A stretch of 49,757 nt of DNA from an uncultured Fidelibacterota bacterium (GCA_913062595.1 CAJXWT010000006.1:1-49757); one strand, 5' to 3'; numbered from the stretch's first letter, positions 1 through 9,699 are shown. Numbers and translations are program-made. Notes: generated by a model from the letters alone, not told the origin.

Positions 1-1490
1 CTCAAAAAATAGCTAAGGAATCCGCAGTCACATTCACCGGTATGTTCTACGGCAATATCAATCGCTATTTATATACTTTACTCCTAGCGCGTTGGGTGGG
101 ATCAGAATTTCTGGGTATATACTCTTTAGCTAATTCTGTGAGGCTGATTTCAGAGGTTTTTGGTAAGATGGGAATAGAAATTGGAGTTATGCGGTTTGTG
201 TCCCTATTGAATCCAGATATTGAAAAGAAAAAAATTCAGCGATTAATAGGATCGGCGGTCAAAATGACAATGGCTTTTTCAGTTGTGATCATGGCCGGAC
301 TATTGGTGTCATCCGGCTTTATTGTGACGCACATTTTAAAAGGACCTCCCTTATTGAAAATAGTGCTGATGGTATTTGCCATTGCCATACCCTTCAATGC
401 AATCACCCTAGTTGTGGCTTTTGCCACACAGGGTTTCAAACGCCTTAAGTACAAAATATTCATTACCCAGTTTTTAAACCCTACCATCCTTCTAGTAGTA
501 ATGATCATCAGTTTCTGGTTTATTTCAGTAGAAGTGGCACTGATGGCACCTATGCTGGTTTCAAGTATCATCGGGTTTATCGTTATGTTTGCAGTGTTGA
601 AAAAACTCACAGGAGTCAAAAACCAGCAGTTACTAAAGGCGCCTTTTGATCGGGAACTGTTAGTATTTTCTTATCCGCTAATGTTTGTCACTATATTGCT
701 GACCTTGATGCACTGGATGGACATCCTGATGCTGGGTGCATTCACCAATGCATCCACGGTTGGCCTGTACCATCCCGCCGCACGGACAGCAGGACTGCTA
801 CAGGCATTGTTGACATCTTTTTTGAGCATATACTCGCCAATGATAGCGCAGTTTCATGCTAAAAGCGATCAAAAGAATATGTCCGGTTCCTATAAACTAG
901 TCAGCCGCTGGTTGCTAACCTTTTCAATTCCAGTTGCGTTGATATTTTTGGTTTATCCTAAAAAGGTAATGCTTCTTTTTGGCGCTGAATATCTCCCTAG
1001 CGCAAATGTCTTAATTGTGTTGACCGCGGCGACCTTTATCCATGCTATTCTAGGGGCAGCCCAATCTACCTTGAGTATGACGGGGCATACGCGCTTGTTG
1101 CTTTGGAATGCAATTGGGGCATTTATCATTAATATAATTCTGAATATTATATTAATACCCAATTATGGAATGATTGGTGCAGCCTGGGCAACGCTAATTT
1201 CTTTGTTTGTCATTAGCTTGTTGCGTGTATTGGAAGTTCGATGGATTTTAAAATTAACCTTTTTCAGCACAAAAATGATTAAACCAATTCTGGCGGGATC
1301 CATTACTTGGTGGTGCTTATGGCGTATTCATCCCATTGTGATGGATTATCACACTTTGGTAACTTTGTCTGCAGTATCATTAATCTCATTCCTGGTTTAT
1401 GGAATTGTACTATGGGTGATGAGATTTGAATCAGAAGACTGGGACTTTTTGACCGGTTTGGGTATATTGAAAAATTCACTTAAAAAATGA
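1..1490 (+). CDS. polysaccharide flippase, MATE/Wzx-type (5' partial)
   Basis: This is a multi-spanning membrane protein of the MOP flippase superfamily (Wzx/RfbX, polysaccharide biosynthesis type). Such proteins move lipid-linked oligosaccharides across the inner membrane. The first ATG in view is at 42, but the frame is open back to position 3 and encodes family-like residues ahead of it (KIAKESAVTFTG), so the true start lies upstream of the window. About twelve hydrophobic helices are visible. The central YPLMF and the AAWATLISL stretch near the end suit this family. The gene ends in TGA six bases before the next gene, which suggests cotranscription with the YfhO-type protein and a shared role in surface glycan assembly. 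The specific substrate cannot be told from sequence. Confidence 0.85.
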   Translation, partial: QKIAKESAVTFTGMFYGNINRYLYTLLLARWVGSEFLGIYSLANSVRLISEVFGKMGIEIGVMRFVSLLNPDIEKKKIQRLIGSAVKMTMAFSVVIMAGLLVSSGFIVTHILKGPPLLKIVLMVFAIAIPFNAITLVVAFATQGFKRLKYKIFITQFLNPTILLVVMIISFWFISVEVALMAPMLVSSIIGFIVMFAVLKKLTGVKNQQLLKAPFDRELLVFSYPLMFVTILLTLMHWMDILMLGAFTNASTVGLYHPAARTAGLLQALLTSFLSIYSPMIAQFHAKSDQKNMSGSYKLVSRWLLTFSIPVALIFLVYPKKVMLLFGAEYLPSANVLIVLTAATFIHAILGAAQSTLSMTGHTRLLLWNAIGAFIINIILNIILIPNYGMIGAAWATLISLFVISLLRVLEVRWILKLTFFSTKMIKPILAGSITWWCLWRIHPIVMDYHTLVTLSAVSLISFLVYGIVLWVMRFESEDWDFLTGLGILKNSLKK

Positions 1491-1496
1491 TATTGA

Positions 1497-3860
1497 TTGA
1501 AGTTATTAATAAAAAATCCCTCAGTTATTACCGCATTTATTTTGCTCGTTATCGTTTGCGTCTTATTCAATCCTGTTATTTTTGGCGGAAAAACCTTTGG
1601 TTCACCTGATAGTTTGGCGCCGAAATCAACGGGTATTATCTTAAATAAAGTTCAGGAGAAAACTGGTGAATATCCTCTTTGGCAGCCCTGGACTTTCAGT
1701 GGAATGCCAACTGCAGAGGCTTTCACCAATATTTCAAACCTGTATTTCCCTGATTATTTTTTTAGAATATTTTTTATTCCTGGGAGGTTGATTCAGCTTG
1801 CTCATCTAATTTTCACTGGTCTAGGCGGTTTTTTTCTTTTGAAATATATTAGGTGTTCACCGCTTTCCTCATTCCTTGGTAGTTCTGCATTCATGATGAT
1901 GCCCTTTATGATCACCATGGTTGTTTTTGGTCACGGTAGTCAAATGATGACGGCGGCATACATTCCCTGGATTATGTATCTGACCATCAAGATAATGCAA
2001 AAACCAATTATGTTAAATATTGGGTTTCTTGCGATTTTAATGGGACTCCAACTACAACGAGCACATGCACAAATAGCTTATTACACATGGATGCTTGCCG
2101 GAGCATATGTTTTATTTACCTTGATTTCCACTTATAAAGTTCCCGAAAAAAGAAATACATCTCTTTATGGACTCGGTGGTTTTGTTATTGCTGCTGTCCT
2201 AGGAATTTGTATTGCTCTACTAATATATCTGCCATCGTTGGAATATACACCCTTTTCTGTTCGCGGCGGAGGGACAAGTGGTGGCGCGGATTATAACTAT
2301 GCCACCAGTTGGTCCTTTTCACCAAAAGAATTATTAACCTTTATTATTCCATCTGCTTTTGGTTTTGGGGGCCAAACTTATTGGGGTGATATGCCATTTA
2401 CCGATTATCCAAATTATATGGGTATTATAATACTGGTGTTAGCGGCGATTGGTTTTGTACATCGTAGAGATCCATTCATGTGGTTTCTACTGGGCACGTC
2501 CATATTAGCTATCTTTATATCATTTGGAAAAAATCTGAGCATCATTTATGATTTGTTTTACAGTTTTTTCCCATACTTTAACAAGTTTCGTGTTCCTGCG
2601 ATGATATTAATTCTAGTGCAGTTCAATACATGCGTGATGGCTGCACTAGGACTAAATTACTTATTAACAATTCATAAACAGGTCATTCCAAGATGGTTTT
2701 GGACCTGTTCAGGAGTGCTAGTATTCTTTTTATTGATTCTAACCCTAGGGCAATCATTTCTTCAGCAATTGGTTGCATCAGGTTTTACACCACCCCGAAC
2801 GCAAGATCCCCGCGCTATCCAAGCAATCAATGCATTGCGTTGGGATATGTGGCTCAAGGATGCGTGGACAATGGTGTTAATCCTTGCTGCATTTATTGGA
2901 TTAACCTGGGCATTCATCAACCAGAAGATTACGGAACAGGGATTTACTATTGCTGTTACAATATTGGCATTAACGGATATCGCTATAGTAGATGGAAAAA
3001 TTATCCAACCCGGTAAACAGTCTGGTCGGGCTTCTCAATTAATAAGCAGTTTGGTCATTGATAGATATTTCCAACAAGACCAAATCACAAAGATTTTAAC
3101 GGATGATAGTGAAAAACCTTTCCGTTTTTATCCCGCAGGTTCACTTTTTAGCGAAACACGGTTTCGTGCCTTTGGGCTTGAATCAGTAGGCGGTTATCAT
3201 CCTGCTAAACTTAAAGTCTACAATGATTTTCTGCAGAGAACAAACAATGCCAGTACACTACCGTTGATGCGTATGTTGAACGTCAAATATCTGCTAAGTT
3301 CGCAACCAATTAATTTTCCAGGACTGATGCAAATTAGGCAGGGGAAGATGAAAACAGGTCGAGGGAATATGCCTGTTACCTTGTACGAATTAGAGGATTT
3401 CCAACCTAGGGCATGGTTTGTAAAGAATGTGGAAGTTTATGCGGGGAAAAACTTGCCTTGGGGCGCTATCACTGCCCAATCGTTCGATCCTGGGCGAACT
3501 GCTTTTGTAAGCCAAACTTATATTGAATCAAACAGTTCTTTTACTTTAGGAAGCGTGACCGATATACAGTATTCATTGCATGAGTTGACAGTCCAAACCG
3601 AATCTACAACGGAAGGTTTTTTAGTAATCAGCGAAGTATATTACCCTCTACGCTGGAAGGCAAAGATTGATGGTAAAGAAGTAAAATATTTCAAAACAAA
3701 TGGAGTAATTAGGGGTTTAATTGTACCACCAGGAAACCACGAGATTAAATTTATTTATGACAGGTCCTCTTTCAGAAAAGGCATCACCATATCTATCGGG
3801 GTATTTCTTTTATGCATTGGGATCATTGCTTTCGGTTTGGTTAAATCGCCGGCATCGTAA
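1497..3860 (+). CDS. YfhO-family multi-spanning membrane protein
   Basis: A 787-residue integral membrane protein resembling the YfhO family. It has a GT-C-like layout: an N-terminal helix, a periplasmic loop with the GSPDSLAPK and QPWTFSGMPTAEAF segments, about a dozen further helices, then a soluble C-terminal region (about residues 500-750) with a beta-rich PRAWFV...EVYYP pattern, and a last helix. YfhO proteins of Firmicutes take part in glycosylating envelope polymers. That role here is inference, supported by the flippase just upstream. The start is TTG at 1497; no ATG or GTG occurs in frame before the conserved N-terminal region. The stop overlaps the next start by one base (TAATG), pointing to translational coupling. 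Confidence 0.75.
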   Translation: MKLLIKNPSVITAFILLVIVCVLFNPVIFGGKTFGSPDSLAPKSTGIILNKVQEKTGEYPLWQPWTFSGMPTAEAFTNISNLYFPDYFFRIFFIPGRLIQLAHLIFTGLGGFFLLKYIRCSPLSSFLGSSAFMMMPFMITMVVFGHGSQMMTAAYIPWIMYLTIKIMQKPIMLNIGFLAILMGLQLQRAHAQIAYYTWMLAGAYVLFTLISTYKVPEKRNTSLYGLGGFVIAAVLGICIALLIYLPSLEYTPFSVRGGGTSGGADYNYATSWSFSPKELLTFIIPSAFGFGGQTYWGDMPFTDYPNYMGIIILVLAAIGFVHRRDPFMWFLLGTSILAIFISFGKNLSIIYDLFYSFFPYFNKFRVPAMILILVQFNTCVMAALGLNYLLTIHKQVIPRWFWTCSGVLVFFLLILTLGQSFLQQLVASGFTPPRTQDPRAIQAINALRWDMWLKDAWTMVLILAAFIGLTWAFINQKITEQGFTIAVTILALTDIAIVDGKIIQPGKQSGRASQLISSLVIDRYFQQDQITKILTDDSEKPFRFYPAGSLFSETRFRAFGLESVGGYHPAKLKVYNDFLQRTNNASTLPLMRMLNVKYLLSSQPINFPGLMQIRQGKMKTGRGNMPVTLYELEDFQPRAWFVKNVEVYAGKNLPWGAITAQSFDPGRTAFVSQTYIESNSSFTLGSVTDIQYSLHELTVQTESTTEGFLVISEVYYPLRWKAKIDGKEVKYFKTNGVIRGLIVPPGNHEIKFIYDRSSFRKGITISIGVFLLCIGIIAFGLVKSPAS

Positions 3861-5032
3861 TGGATCCCTTTAAACATACGGGCAATATAAAAGCAGGCCT
3901 GTTTATTATTGGTTTTGCGCTTATAGCTGGGTTGTTGGGATATACCCAACACATAGTGAATGAGTTACGAGAAGACAATCGTGAGATAGTAAAACTTTAT
4001 GCCGAGATCATTGCAAAAACCGTATCTGATGAAAGTGACGCTAACTTGAATTTTGTGTTTGACGAAATTATTAAGAAAGTACAGTTCCCAATTATTTATT
4101 CAAGTGTTGACAATAAACCGATTTATTCAAAAAATATAGCTGGGGAACCGGCAATTAAAGAGCTAATTAAAATACAGCAAACCATGAATCGGCAGAATGA
4201 ACCCATAGCGTTGCTTTTTACTAATCCAAACACAAGTGAATCAATAATTATTGGCCATTTGCATTATGGTGATTCGAAACAAATCCGAAGATTAATGTGG
4301 TTGCCCTATCTGGAAATTGGGGCAGTAGCGTTATTCATATTATTGGGATTTACTGGTTTTACAATTATTCGGAACAGTGAAAAACGAAATATCTGGGTAG
4401 GAATGGCGCGTGAGACAGCCCACCAATTGGGTACACCAATTTCAGCGTTAATGGGCTGGATAGAGTGGCTTAAAACAAAACCAGAAGATGGGGACAAAAT
4501 CCTGAGTGATATGGATCTTGATTTGAATAGACTGCGGCAGGTCAGTGATAGATTTAGCAAAATGGGATCCGAAACGAAACTAGAGGAAATAAATTTATCT
4601 GAAATAGTAGAAAAAGTTGTTTCATATCTGGACCGGAGATTGCCCTCAATGGGAAAAACTGTAGAGTTAAGTAATGAGGTTGACCCCGAAATAAATATAA
4701 ATGCTAATGGTGTGTTAATATCGTGGGCCATTGAAAACGTAATTAAAAACGGGATAGATGCAGTAGACAACAATGGAATAATTTGTGTCAAAATGAGAAA
4801 GAACTTTAAAAATGTAATTATACAGATAGAGGATTCGGGTAAAGGAATTTCCAGGAAAGACTGGCGAAATATTTTTAGACCTGGTTTCAGTAGTAAGGAA
4901 CAAGGGTGGGGACTAGGTCTGTCACTTACATCGCGGATAATAAAAGAAATACATGGCGGGTCAATTAGGGTAGCCAAATCCAAAATTGGTAACGGCACAA
5001 CGATAGAGATTACTTTACCACAACCAAATTAA
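3860..5032 (+). CDS. membrane sensor histidine kinase
   Basis: A 390-residue two-component sensor kinase. A transmembrane helix at about residues 10-30 and a second at about 148-170 bracket a periplasmic sensor region of about 115 residues with no recognised fold. The HisKA box follows directly, with phospho-acceptor H188 in ETAHQLGTP. The HATPase_c domain has the N box (VIKNGIDAV), G1 (DSGKGIS) and G2 (GWGLGLSLT). I see no HAMP or PAS domain and no response regulator nearby, so the partner is probably encoded elsewhere. The start is fixed by the TAATG overlap with the yfhO-like gene. The coupling suggests it senses an envelope state linked to those products, but the signal is unknown. Confidence 0.9.
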   Translation: MDPFKHTGNIKAGLFIIGFALIAGLLGYTQHIVNELREDNREIVKLYAEIIAKTVSDESDANLNFVFDEIIKKVQFPIIYSSVDNKPIYSKNIAGEPAIKELIKIQQTMNRQNEPIALLFTNPNTSESIIIGHLHYGDSKQIRRLMWLPYLEIGAVALFILLGFTGFTIIRNSEKRNIWVGMARETAHQLGTPISALMGWIEWLKTKPEDGDKILSDMDLDLNRLRQVSDRFSKMGSETKLEEINLSEIVEKVVSYLDRRLPSMGKTVELSNEVDPEININANGVLISWAIENVIKNGIDAVDNNGIICVKMRKNFKNVIIQIEDSGKGISRKDWRNIFRPGFSSKEQGWGLGLSLTSRIIKEIHGGSIRVAKSKIGNGTTIEITLPQPN

Positions 5033-5103
5033 TTCCCGTTAAAGCAAAACTTGTGATTACTTATAACCGTCGGTAATTTTTTTCCAATAATTAGGAGATA
5101 TTT

Positions 5104-5454
5104 GTGGAAATTCTTTATGCTTTTGCTACTAATCCAGATGCACCTCAGGGTGGTGGAGGAATTGCGGCTTTTCTCCCTTTCTTTCTAATCATGGTGATAA
5201 TTTATTTTTTAATGATCCGGCCTCAAGGAAAGAAGCGGAAAGAGAAGCAGAACATGTTAGGTGCTTTAAAGAAAGGCGATAAAGTAATTACTATTGGCGG
5301 TATTCATGGTACCGTTGTTGGTATAAAAAATCAGGGTAAAATTTTCGTGTTAAAGATAGACAAGAATTTGAATATTAATATCAACCGGTCAGCAATTGCT
5401 GGATTAGCAAATAGTGTAACTGAACAGGACACACAAATAGAGGCTCAGAACTAA
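5104..5454 (+). CDS. yajC: preprotein translocase subunit YajC
   Basis: A small single-pass inner-membrane protein that accompanies SecDF in the Sec translocon. It is 116 residues long, as is usual. One helix (about 18-38) is followed by the hallmark MIRPQGKKRKE segment, then the SH3-like soluble domain with GDKVITIGGIHGTVVGI. The start is GTG at 5104, with AGGAGA at 5092-5097 as a well-placed ribosome site. SecD and SecF are not adjacent. It ends in a TAATG overlap with def. Confidence 0.95.
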   Translation: MEILYAFATNPDAPQGGGGIAAFLPFFLIMVIIYFLMIRPQGKKRKEKQNMLGALKKGDKVITIGGIHGTVVGIKNQGKIFVLKIDKNLNININRSAIAGLANSVTEQDTQIEAQN

Positions 5455-6002
5455 TGGCTGTTTTGGATGTCGTGCAATACGGTGCCCCGATTTTGCGTAA
5501 AGAATGCAAACCAGTCACCGATTATTCTGTTTTACCCAAGATAATTGAGGATATGTTTGACACAATGTATGAGGAAGAAGGGGTAGGCTTAGCTGCGAAC
5601 CAGATCGGAATAGATATGAATTTGATGATAATTGATGTGTCTTACACTGATGAAGTAGATGAAGCACATATCTTCGTTAATGGGCAAATATTGGACAGTT
5701 TCGGAGAATCAGAAGTGGAAGAGGGTTGTCTATCAATTCCAGAAATAAGATTGCCTATTAAGCGTCCAGAAAGTATACGATTTAAATATCAACTACCAGA
5801 CGGGTCGGATCAGATCGAAGAGTTTGGTGGATTACTAGCTCGTGCCATACAACATGAAATTGATCACCTGAAGGGTATTTTTATCATCGATCGCGTTTCT
5901 CCTTTAATGGCTTTACAATATAAGAAAAAGTTGAAAGAGATTGAAATGAGCTCTAATAAATCGAGAAAAGTCCGTAACACGAAGGAAAGTTTCGTTCTTT
6001 AA
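5454..6002 (+). CDS. def: peptide deformylase
   Basis: Removes the formyl group from the N-terminal methionine of new proteins. All three metal-site motifs are present: GVGLAANQIG (motif 1), EEGCLSIP with the Cys ligand (motif 2), and QHEIDHLKG with the two His ligands and catalytic Glu (motif 3). The length of 182 residues is typical. The start codon overlaps the yajC stop. Fmt, which adds the formyl group, lies 96 bases downstream, the common def-fmt arrangement. Confidence 0.97.
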   Translation: MAVLDVVQYGAPILRKECKPVTDYSVLPKIIEDMFDTMYEEEGVGLAANQIGIDMNLMIIDVSYTDEVDEAHIFVNGQILDSFGESEVEEGCLSIPEIRLPIKRPESIRFKYQLPDGSDQIEEFGGLLARAIQHEIDHLKGIFIIDRVSPLMALQYKKKLKEIEMSSNKSRKVRNTKESFVL

Positions 6003-6098
6003 TCAATATTGTTTATCTAAGACCTTTCACCTATCACCAGCGATGGAAACATCAACTGTTTCTGTGCGAAAATCAATAAACGTGGAATGGAGTAGCTC

Positions 6099-7034
6099 AT
6101 GAACCTCGTATTCATGGGCAACCCGGCCTTCGCCGTGCCTGCGCTAGAAAAATTAGTTGCATCGGATTACCAAATTGTAGCTGTTGTCTCTAATCCACCT
6201 CAGAAAATGGGCCGGGGGAAAAAGATTCGCGAAACGGCAATTGCAATTAAAGCTAAAAGTATGGGTCTACATGTCATTCAAGAACAAAATTTAAAGAGTG
6301 GCCATTTTGTGAGTGAGTTAAAGGATTTGGACGCCGATCTTTTTGTAGTCGTAGCATTTCGAATTTTACCAAACTCAATGATTACTATACCGAAACTTGG
6401 ATCCATCAATTTGCACGGTTCGCTATTGCCTGCATACCGCGGCGCAGCACCAATTCAATGGGCCTTGATTAATGGAGAGGATGAAACTGGATTAAGTACA
6501 TTCTACATAGAGCCTAAAGTAGATACAGGTGCGGTAATTTGTCAGGATAAGTTACCAATACACCCGAATGATAATTATGGTACTTTAAGCGAAAAAATGG
6601 GCATTCTCGGGTCTGATCTATTAGTAAAAACAATTAACCTTATTAAAAGTGGGGCCGCCAGCGCTATTAAACAAAATGATAACCAGGCAACCTCGGCCCC
6701 AAAAATTACAAAAGTCATGACAATCATAGATTGGAGCAGATCCGCTAGAGAGTTACATAATCTTGTACGTGGGCTTACACCGACACCCGGCGCAGTCACT
6801 ATAATTAATGGTAAACGGATAAAAATTCAAAAAACTCGGGTGGGTAATGATGACAATGGATCCAACTATTTACCTGGTGAAATTACAGCCATTGAGAAGA
6901 GTATTGTGGTCGTACAGACGGGGAAAGGATATTTGTTGATTCACCGTGTGCAATTGGAAGGGAAAAAAACAATGGATATCGGTTCCTTTCTGAACGGCTT
7001 TAACCTGAATATTGGTGATAGATTCGGACTTTAA
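6099..7034 (+). CDS. fmt: methionyl-tRNA formyltransferase
   Basis: Formylates Met-tRNA(fMet) using 10-formyltetrahydrofolate. The 311-residue protein has the N-terminal catalytic Rossmann domain (FMGNPAFAVPALEKL) and the folate-site/catalytic segment NLHGSLLPAYRGAAPIQWA, in which Asn, His and the later Asp of VDTG form the family's active site. A C-terminal OB-fold domain carries LHNLVRGLTPTPGA. The start is ATG at 6099. A GGAATGGAG stretch lies just upstream. rsmB follows after two bases. Confidence 0.97.
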   Translation: MNLVFMGNPAFAVPALEKLVASDYQIVAVVSNPPQKMGRGKKIRETAIAIKAKSMGLHVIQEQNLKSGHFVSELKDLDADLFVVVAFRILPNSMITIPKLGSINLHGSLLPAYRGAAPIQWALINGEDETGLSTFYIEPKVDTGAVICQDKLPIHPNDNYGTLSEKMGILGSDLLVKTINLIKSGAASAIKQNDNQATSAPKITKVMTIIDWSRSARELHNLVRGLTPTPGAVTIINGKRIKIQKTRVGNDDNGSNYLPGEITAIEKSIVVVQTGKGYLLIHRVQLEGKKTMDIGSFLNGFNLNIGDRFGL

Positions 7035-7036
7035 TT

Positions 7037-8356
7037 TTGAATGCACGCTTATTATCATTTGAAATACTATTAGAATTTGAAAAGTCAAAGCGTTGGCTCA
7101 GAAATGTTCGCAATGACTATTTTGATATAAAAAGACCTCCCAGATCGGCCTGCGAACGTACCACGGTTTTGACCAATGAAGTGGTTAAATGGCAAAGACT
7201 TCTGGATACGATAATTAATGCTAACTTACATAAGCCTTCGGTCAAGCTGAAATTTCCTGTACGTAATTTATTGCGACTTGGAGTGTATGAGCTTTTAATG
7301 GATGAGATTTCCCCTGATTATGCAGTTGTCGATAGCTATGTGAAATTAAGTAGGAAAAATATTGGTCCCCATATAACTGGGCTTATCAATGCTATTCTGC
7401 GAAAAATATCAGGTTCCGGCAAATATGTTTTCAATGGAAAGTTTCCTGAGAATATTGCTGTGGGGTTATCCTATCCCGATTGGTTGGTAGAAAAATGGGG
7501 TACTTATTATGGAATGGATGATACAGTTAGACTTTGTGAATATTTTAATTGTCCCGGTCAAATGATGGTTCGCAGAAATCGGTTAAAAATTGAGCATGAA
7601 ACGCTGGTTCAAAAACTTTTGGATGATAAAATTCATGTTAAACGATTTCCTCGTTCCAAACATTATTATATTGTAGAAAAAGGGGCAGGTCTTTTATTAA
7701 AACACCAATTTTTTCAAAAAGGAATTATTTCTGTTCAGGATCGGGCCGCTGGGGCAGTAGTTGAATTATTAAATCCTCAACCTGGGGAAACTATTTTAGA
7801 TGTTTGTGCTGCCCCAGGCACGAAAACATTTTATATTGCTGAAATAATGCAGGGTGCAGGATCATTGATTGCCACGGATATTAGTGGTCGACGCATGAAA
7901 TTATGTGAAAAAGACAGTATGCGTCATAGTCAGACTTGGATCAATTGGAAGATAAATGATGCGGCAAAGGATGTATTCCCAAAGGCTGATCGAGTTTTAA
8001 TTGATGCTCCTTGCTCTGGGACTGGGACAATTGGACAAAAACCGGAAATCCGATGGCGCAGAAAATTGAATCAACTGCAAGAATTCAAAATGCAGCAATT
8101 AGAAATTTTGAATAACGTTTCAAATTACGTAAAGAAAGGTGGCATGCTATGCTATGCAACATGCTCGTTGGAAAAGGAAGAAAATTGGGATGTAATCAAG
8201 GCTTTCCTTAAATTGAATAATCGATATAAAATAGATACTTCAGATCATTACTTGCCTAAAAAGTGGTTTAAAAAACCAGGCGTTATGGAAACTTTTCCAC
8301 CACGCGATAAAGTAATTGGTATGTTTGCTGTACGCCTAAAACATATGGGAAAATGA
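7037..8356 (+). CDS. rsmB: 16S rRNA (cytosine-967-C5)-methyltransferase
   Basis: Methylates C967 of 16S rRNA. The N-terminal NusB-like RNA-binding domain (about residues 1-135, with LRLGVYELL and SPDYAVVDSYVKL) is followed by a SAM-dependent methyltransferase domain. The latter has SAM-binding LDVCAAPGTKT, motif IV DAPCSGTGTIG and motif VI CYATCSLEKEEN, so both family cysteines are present. The 439-residue length is normal. The start is TTG at 7037, since the only nearby ATG (7041) is out of frame. The last four bases (ATGA) overlap the PASTA gene, so the two are translationally coupled. Confidence 0.95.
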   Translation: MNARLLSFEILLEFEKSKRWLRNVRNDYFDIKRPPRSACERTTVLTNEVVKWQRLLDTIINANLHKPSVKLKFPVRNLLRLGVYELLMDEISPDYAVVDSYVKLSRKNIGPHITGLINAILRKISGSGKYVFNGKFPENIAVGLSYPDWLVEKWGTYYGMDDTVRLCEYFNCPGQMMVRRNRLKIEHETLVQKLLDDKIHVKRFPRSKHYYIVEKGAGLLLKHQFFQKGIISVQDRAAGAVVELLNPQPGETILDVCAAPGTKTFYIAEIMQGAGSLIATDISGRRMKLCEKDSMRHSQTWINWKINDAAKDVFPKADRVLIDAPCSGTGTIGQKPEIRWRRKLNQLQEFKMQQLEILNNVSNYVKKGGMLCYATCSLEKEENWDVIKAFLKLNNRYKIDTSDHYLPKKWFKKPGVMETFPPRDKVIGMFAVRLKHMGK

Positions 8357-9108
8357 ATTTCATCAGGACTTTGGTTTCGATTGGCGGCATGATTGTCGTT
8401 TTTGCTCTGATTGCGGAATTTTTGGTCATGCCCGTGTATACACGACATAATCAGAATAGAATTATGATGGATGTACAATATAAAATGTTGGATGAGGTAG
8501 TACGTCTTCTCAAATCTGAGAATTACAGATATGAAGTATCTGATACCCTTTATACAAACAAATTTCAGGTAGGTACTATAGTCGATCAATATCCAAAACC
8601 TTACACCCGGGTGAAAATGGGAAGGACTATAAGGTTAAAAATTGCCCAACCTGAAAGATCTGTGGCGGTTCCAAATCTGATTGGGCAGTCCCGTCGTAGT
8701 GCAGAACTTGAGTTAACCCAGATTGGGTTACTGATTGATACAGTGTACACGGAGTATAACCCAGAATACCCGAATGGTACGGTTGCATGGCAATATCCAA
8801 AGGCTGGTGATCGGAGAAAGAAAGGTATGGGTGTTCAGATTACAGTTAGCAAAGGTATGCCGCCTAATTTTTTCCAAGTACCGAACCTGATCGGCCTATC
8901 AATCAATAAGGCGAAAGAACTCCTGTTTAAATCGCGGTTAAAAGTCGGGAAGATTTCCTATCATCAAGATCAAGATTTGGTACCATATACCGTATTGGAT
9001 CAATCTATTAAGGATGGTACAGTTCTTGATAAATCTACGACGATCAACTTGGTCGTAAGTGTGCTAGACATACAAGACATATTTAATAGTTTAAATAACG
9101 AACTCTAA
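8353..9108 (+). CDS. membrane-anchored PASTA-domain protein without a kinase
   Basis: A 251-residue protein with one N-terminal membrane helix (about residues 7-27) and an extracytoplasmic region made of PASTA repeats. A degenerate first unit lies at about 50-97 (VGTIVDQYPKP). Two clear units follow, each beginning with VPNLIG: about 104-167 and about 176-238. PASTA domains bind peptidoglycan fragments or crosslinked muropeptides in serine/threonine kinases and PBPs, but this protein has no kinase or transpeptidase domain. It follows def-fmt-rsmB, the place where Firmicutes carry prpC-prkC, whose product is a PASTA kinase. The start overlaps rsmB by four bases. Confidence 0.88.
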   Translation: MNFIRTLVSIGGMIVVFALIAEFLVMPVYTRHNQNRIMMDVQYKMLDEVVRLLKSENYRYEVSDTLYTNKFQVGTIVDQYPKPYTRVKMGRTIRLKIAQPERSVAVPNLIGQSRRSAELELTQIGLLIDTVYTEYNPEYPNGTVAWQYPKAGDRRKKGMGVQITVSKGMPPNFFQVPNLIGLSINKAKELLFKSRLKVGKISYHQDQDLVPYTVLDQSIKDGTVLDKSTTINLVVSVLDIQDIFNSLNNEL

Positions 9109-9699
9109 TTGATTCAACGAAGCGAATATTATCGTAAGATAATCCATATTTTTAATTTAGTGATTCCATTTACTTATTTATTTTTTCTTGAATCACGTTT
9201 CCAAGTACTCCGTATTTTGGTACCCTTAACAGTATTTGCAATTGTAATCGAGTATTTAAGAGTTCGTTCAGCTGTAATTAAAAAAATATTTAATAATTTT
9301 CTCATTTCAATGCTTCGTATACATGAAATGGACGGGAAATACACAGGCGCAACCTGGGTATTTATTGGTTCGACATTAACTATAGCAATTTTCCCCAAAG
9401 AAATCGCCGTAATAAGTTTAGTATACATGAGTTTAGGTGATACCATGGCTGGTCTTGTAGGAAGAAAATTTGGTAAAATAAAGTTCTATAATAAAACTAT
9501 TGAAGGAACCGTAGCAGGACTGATTGTTTGTCTATTATCTGGTTATCTGATCCAGCTATCATTACCCTTAGTGGTGGTTATTTCTGGAGCGTTTGCAGCA
9601 ATGATTATTGAATTATTACCAATACCAATCGATGATAATCTTTCTGTACCATTATTTGCCGGAACTATCATGACAATAGCAAGTACTGTCATAATATGA
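9109..9699 (+). CDS. SEC59/DGK1/VTE5-type polyprenol or diacylglycerol kinase-like membrane protein
   Basis: A 196-residue protein with about six membrane helices. The signature stretch SLGDTMAGLVGRKFG, followed by KTIEGTVAG, is that of the dolichol kinase/phytol kinase/CTP-dependent diacylglycerol kinase family, which is related to CDP-diglyceride synthases. The N-terminal YRKIIHIFN is also typical. The likely activity is CTP-dependent phosphorylation of a lipid alcohol in the inner membrane; the substrate is unknown. The start is TTG at 9109, immediately after the previous stop, because the next in-frame Met is well inside the conserved region. It overlaps the BatA-like gene by four bases. 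Confidence 0.8.
   Translation: MIQRSEYYRKIIHIFNLVIPFTYLFFLESRFQVLRILVPLTVFAIVIEYLRVRSAVIKKIFNNFLISMLRIHEMDGKYTGATWVFIGSTLTIAIFPKEIAVISLVYMSLGDTMAGLVGRKFGKIKFYNKTIEGTVAGLIVCLLSGYLIQLSLPLVVVISGAFAAMIIELLPIPIDDNLSVPLFAGTIMTIASTVII

Noticed and set aside
4306-4998. A 230-codon open frame on the minus strand
   Set aside because: It lies wholly opposite the histidine kinase, whose H, N, G1 and G2 motifs are intact. The antisense product has no recognisable motif or ribosome site.
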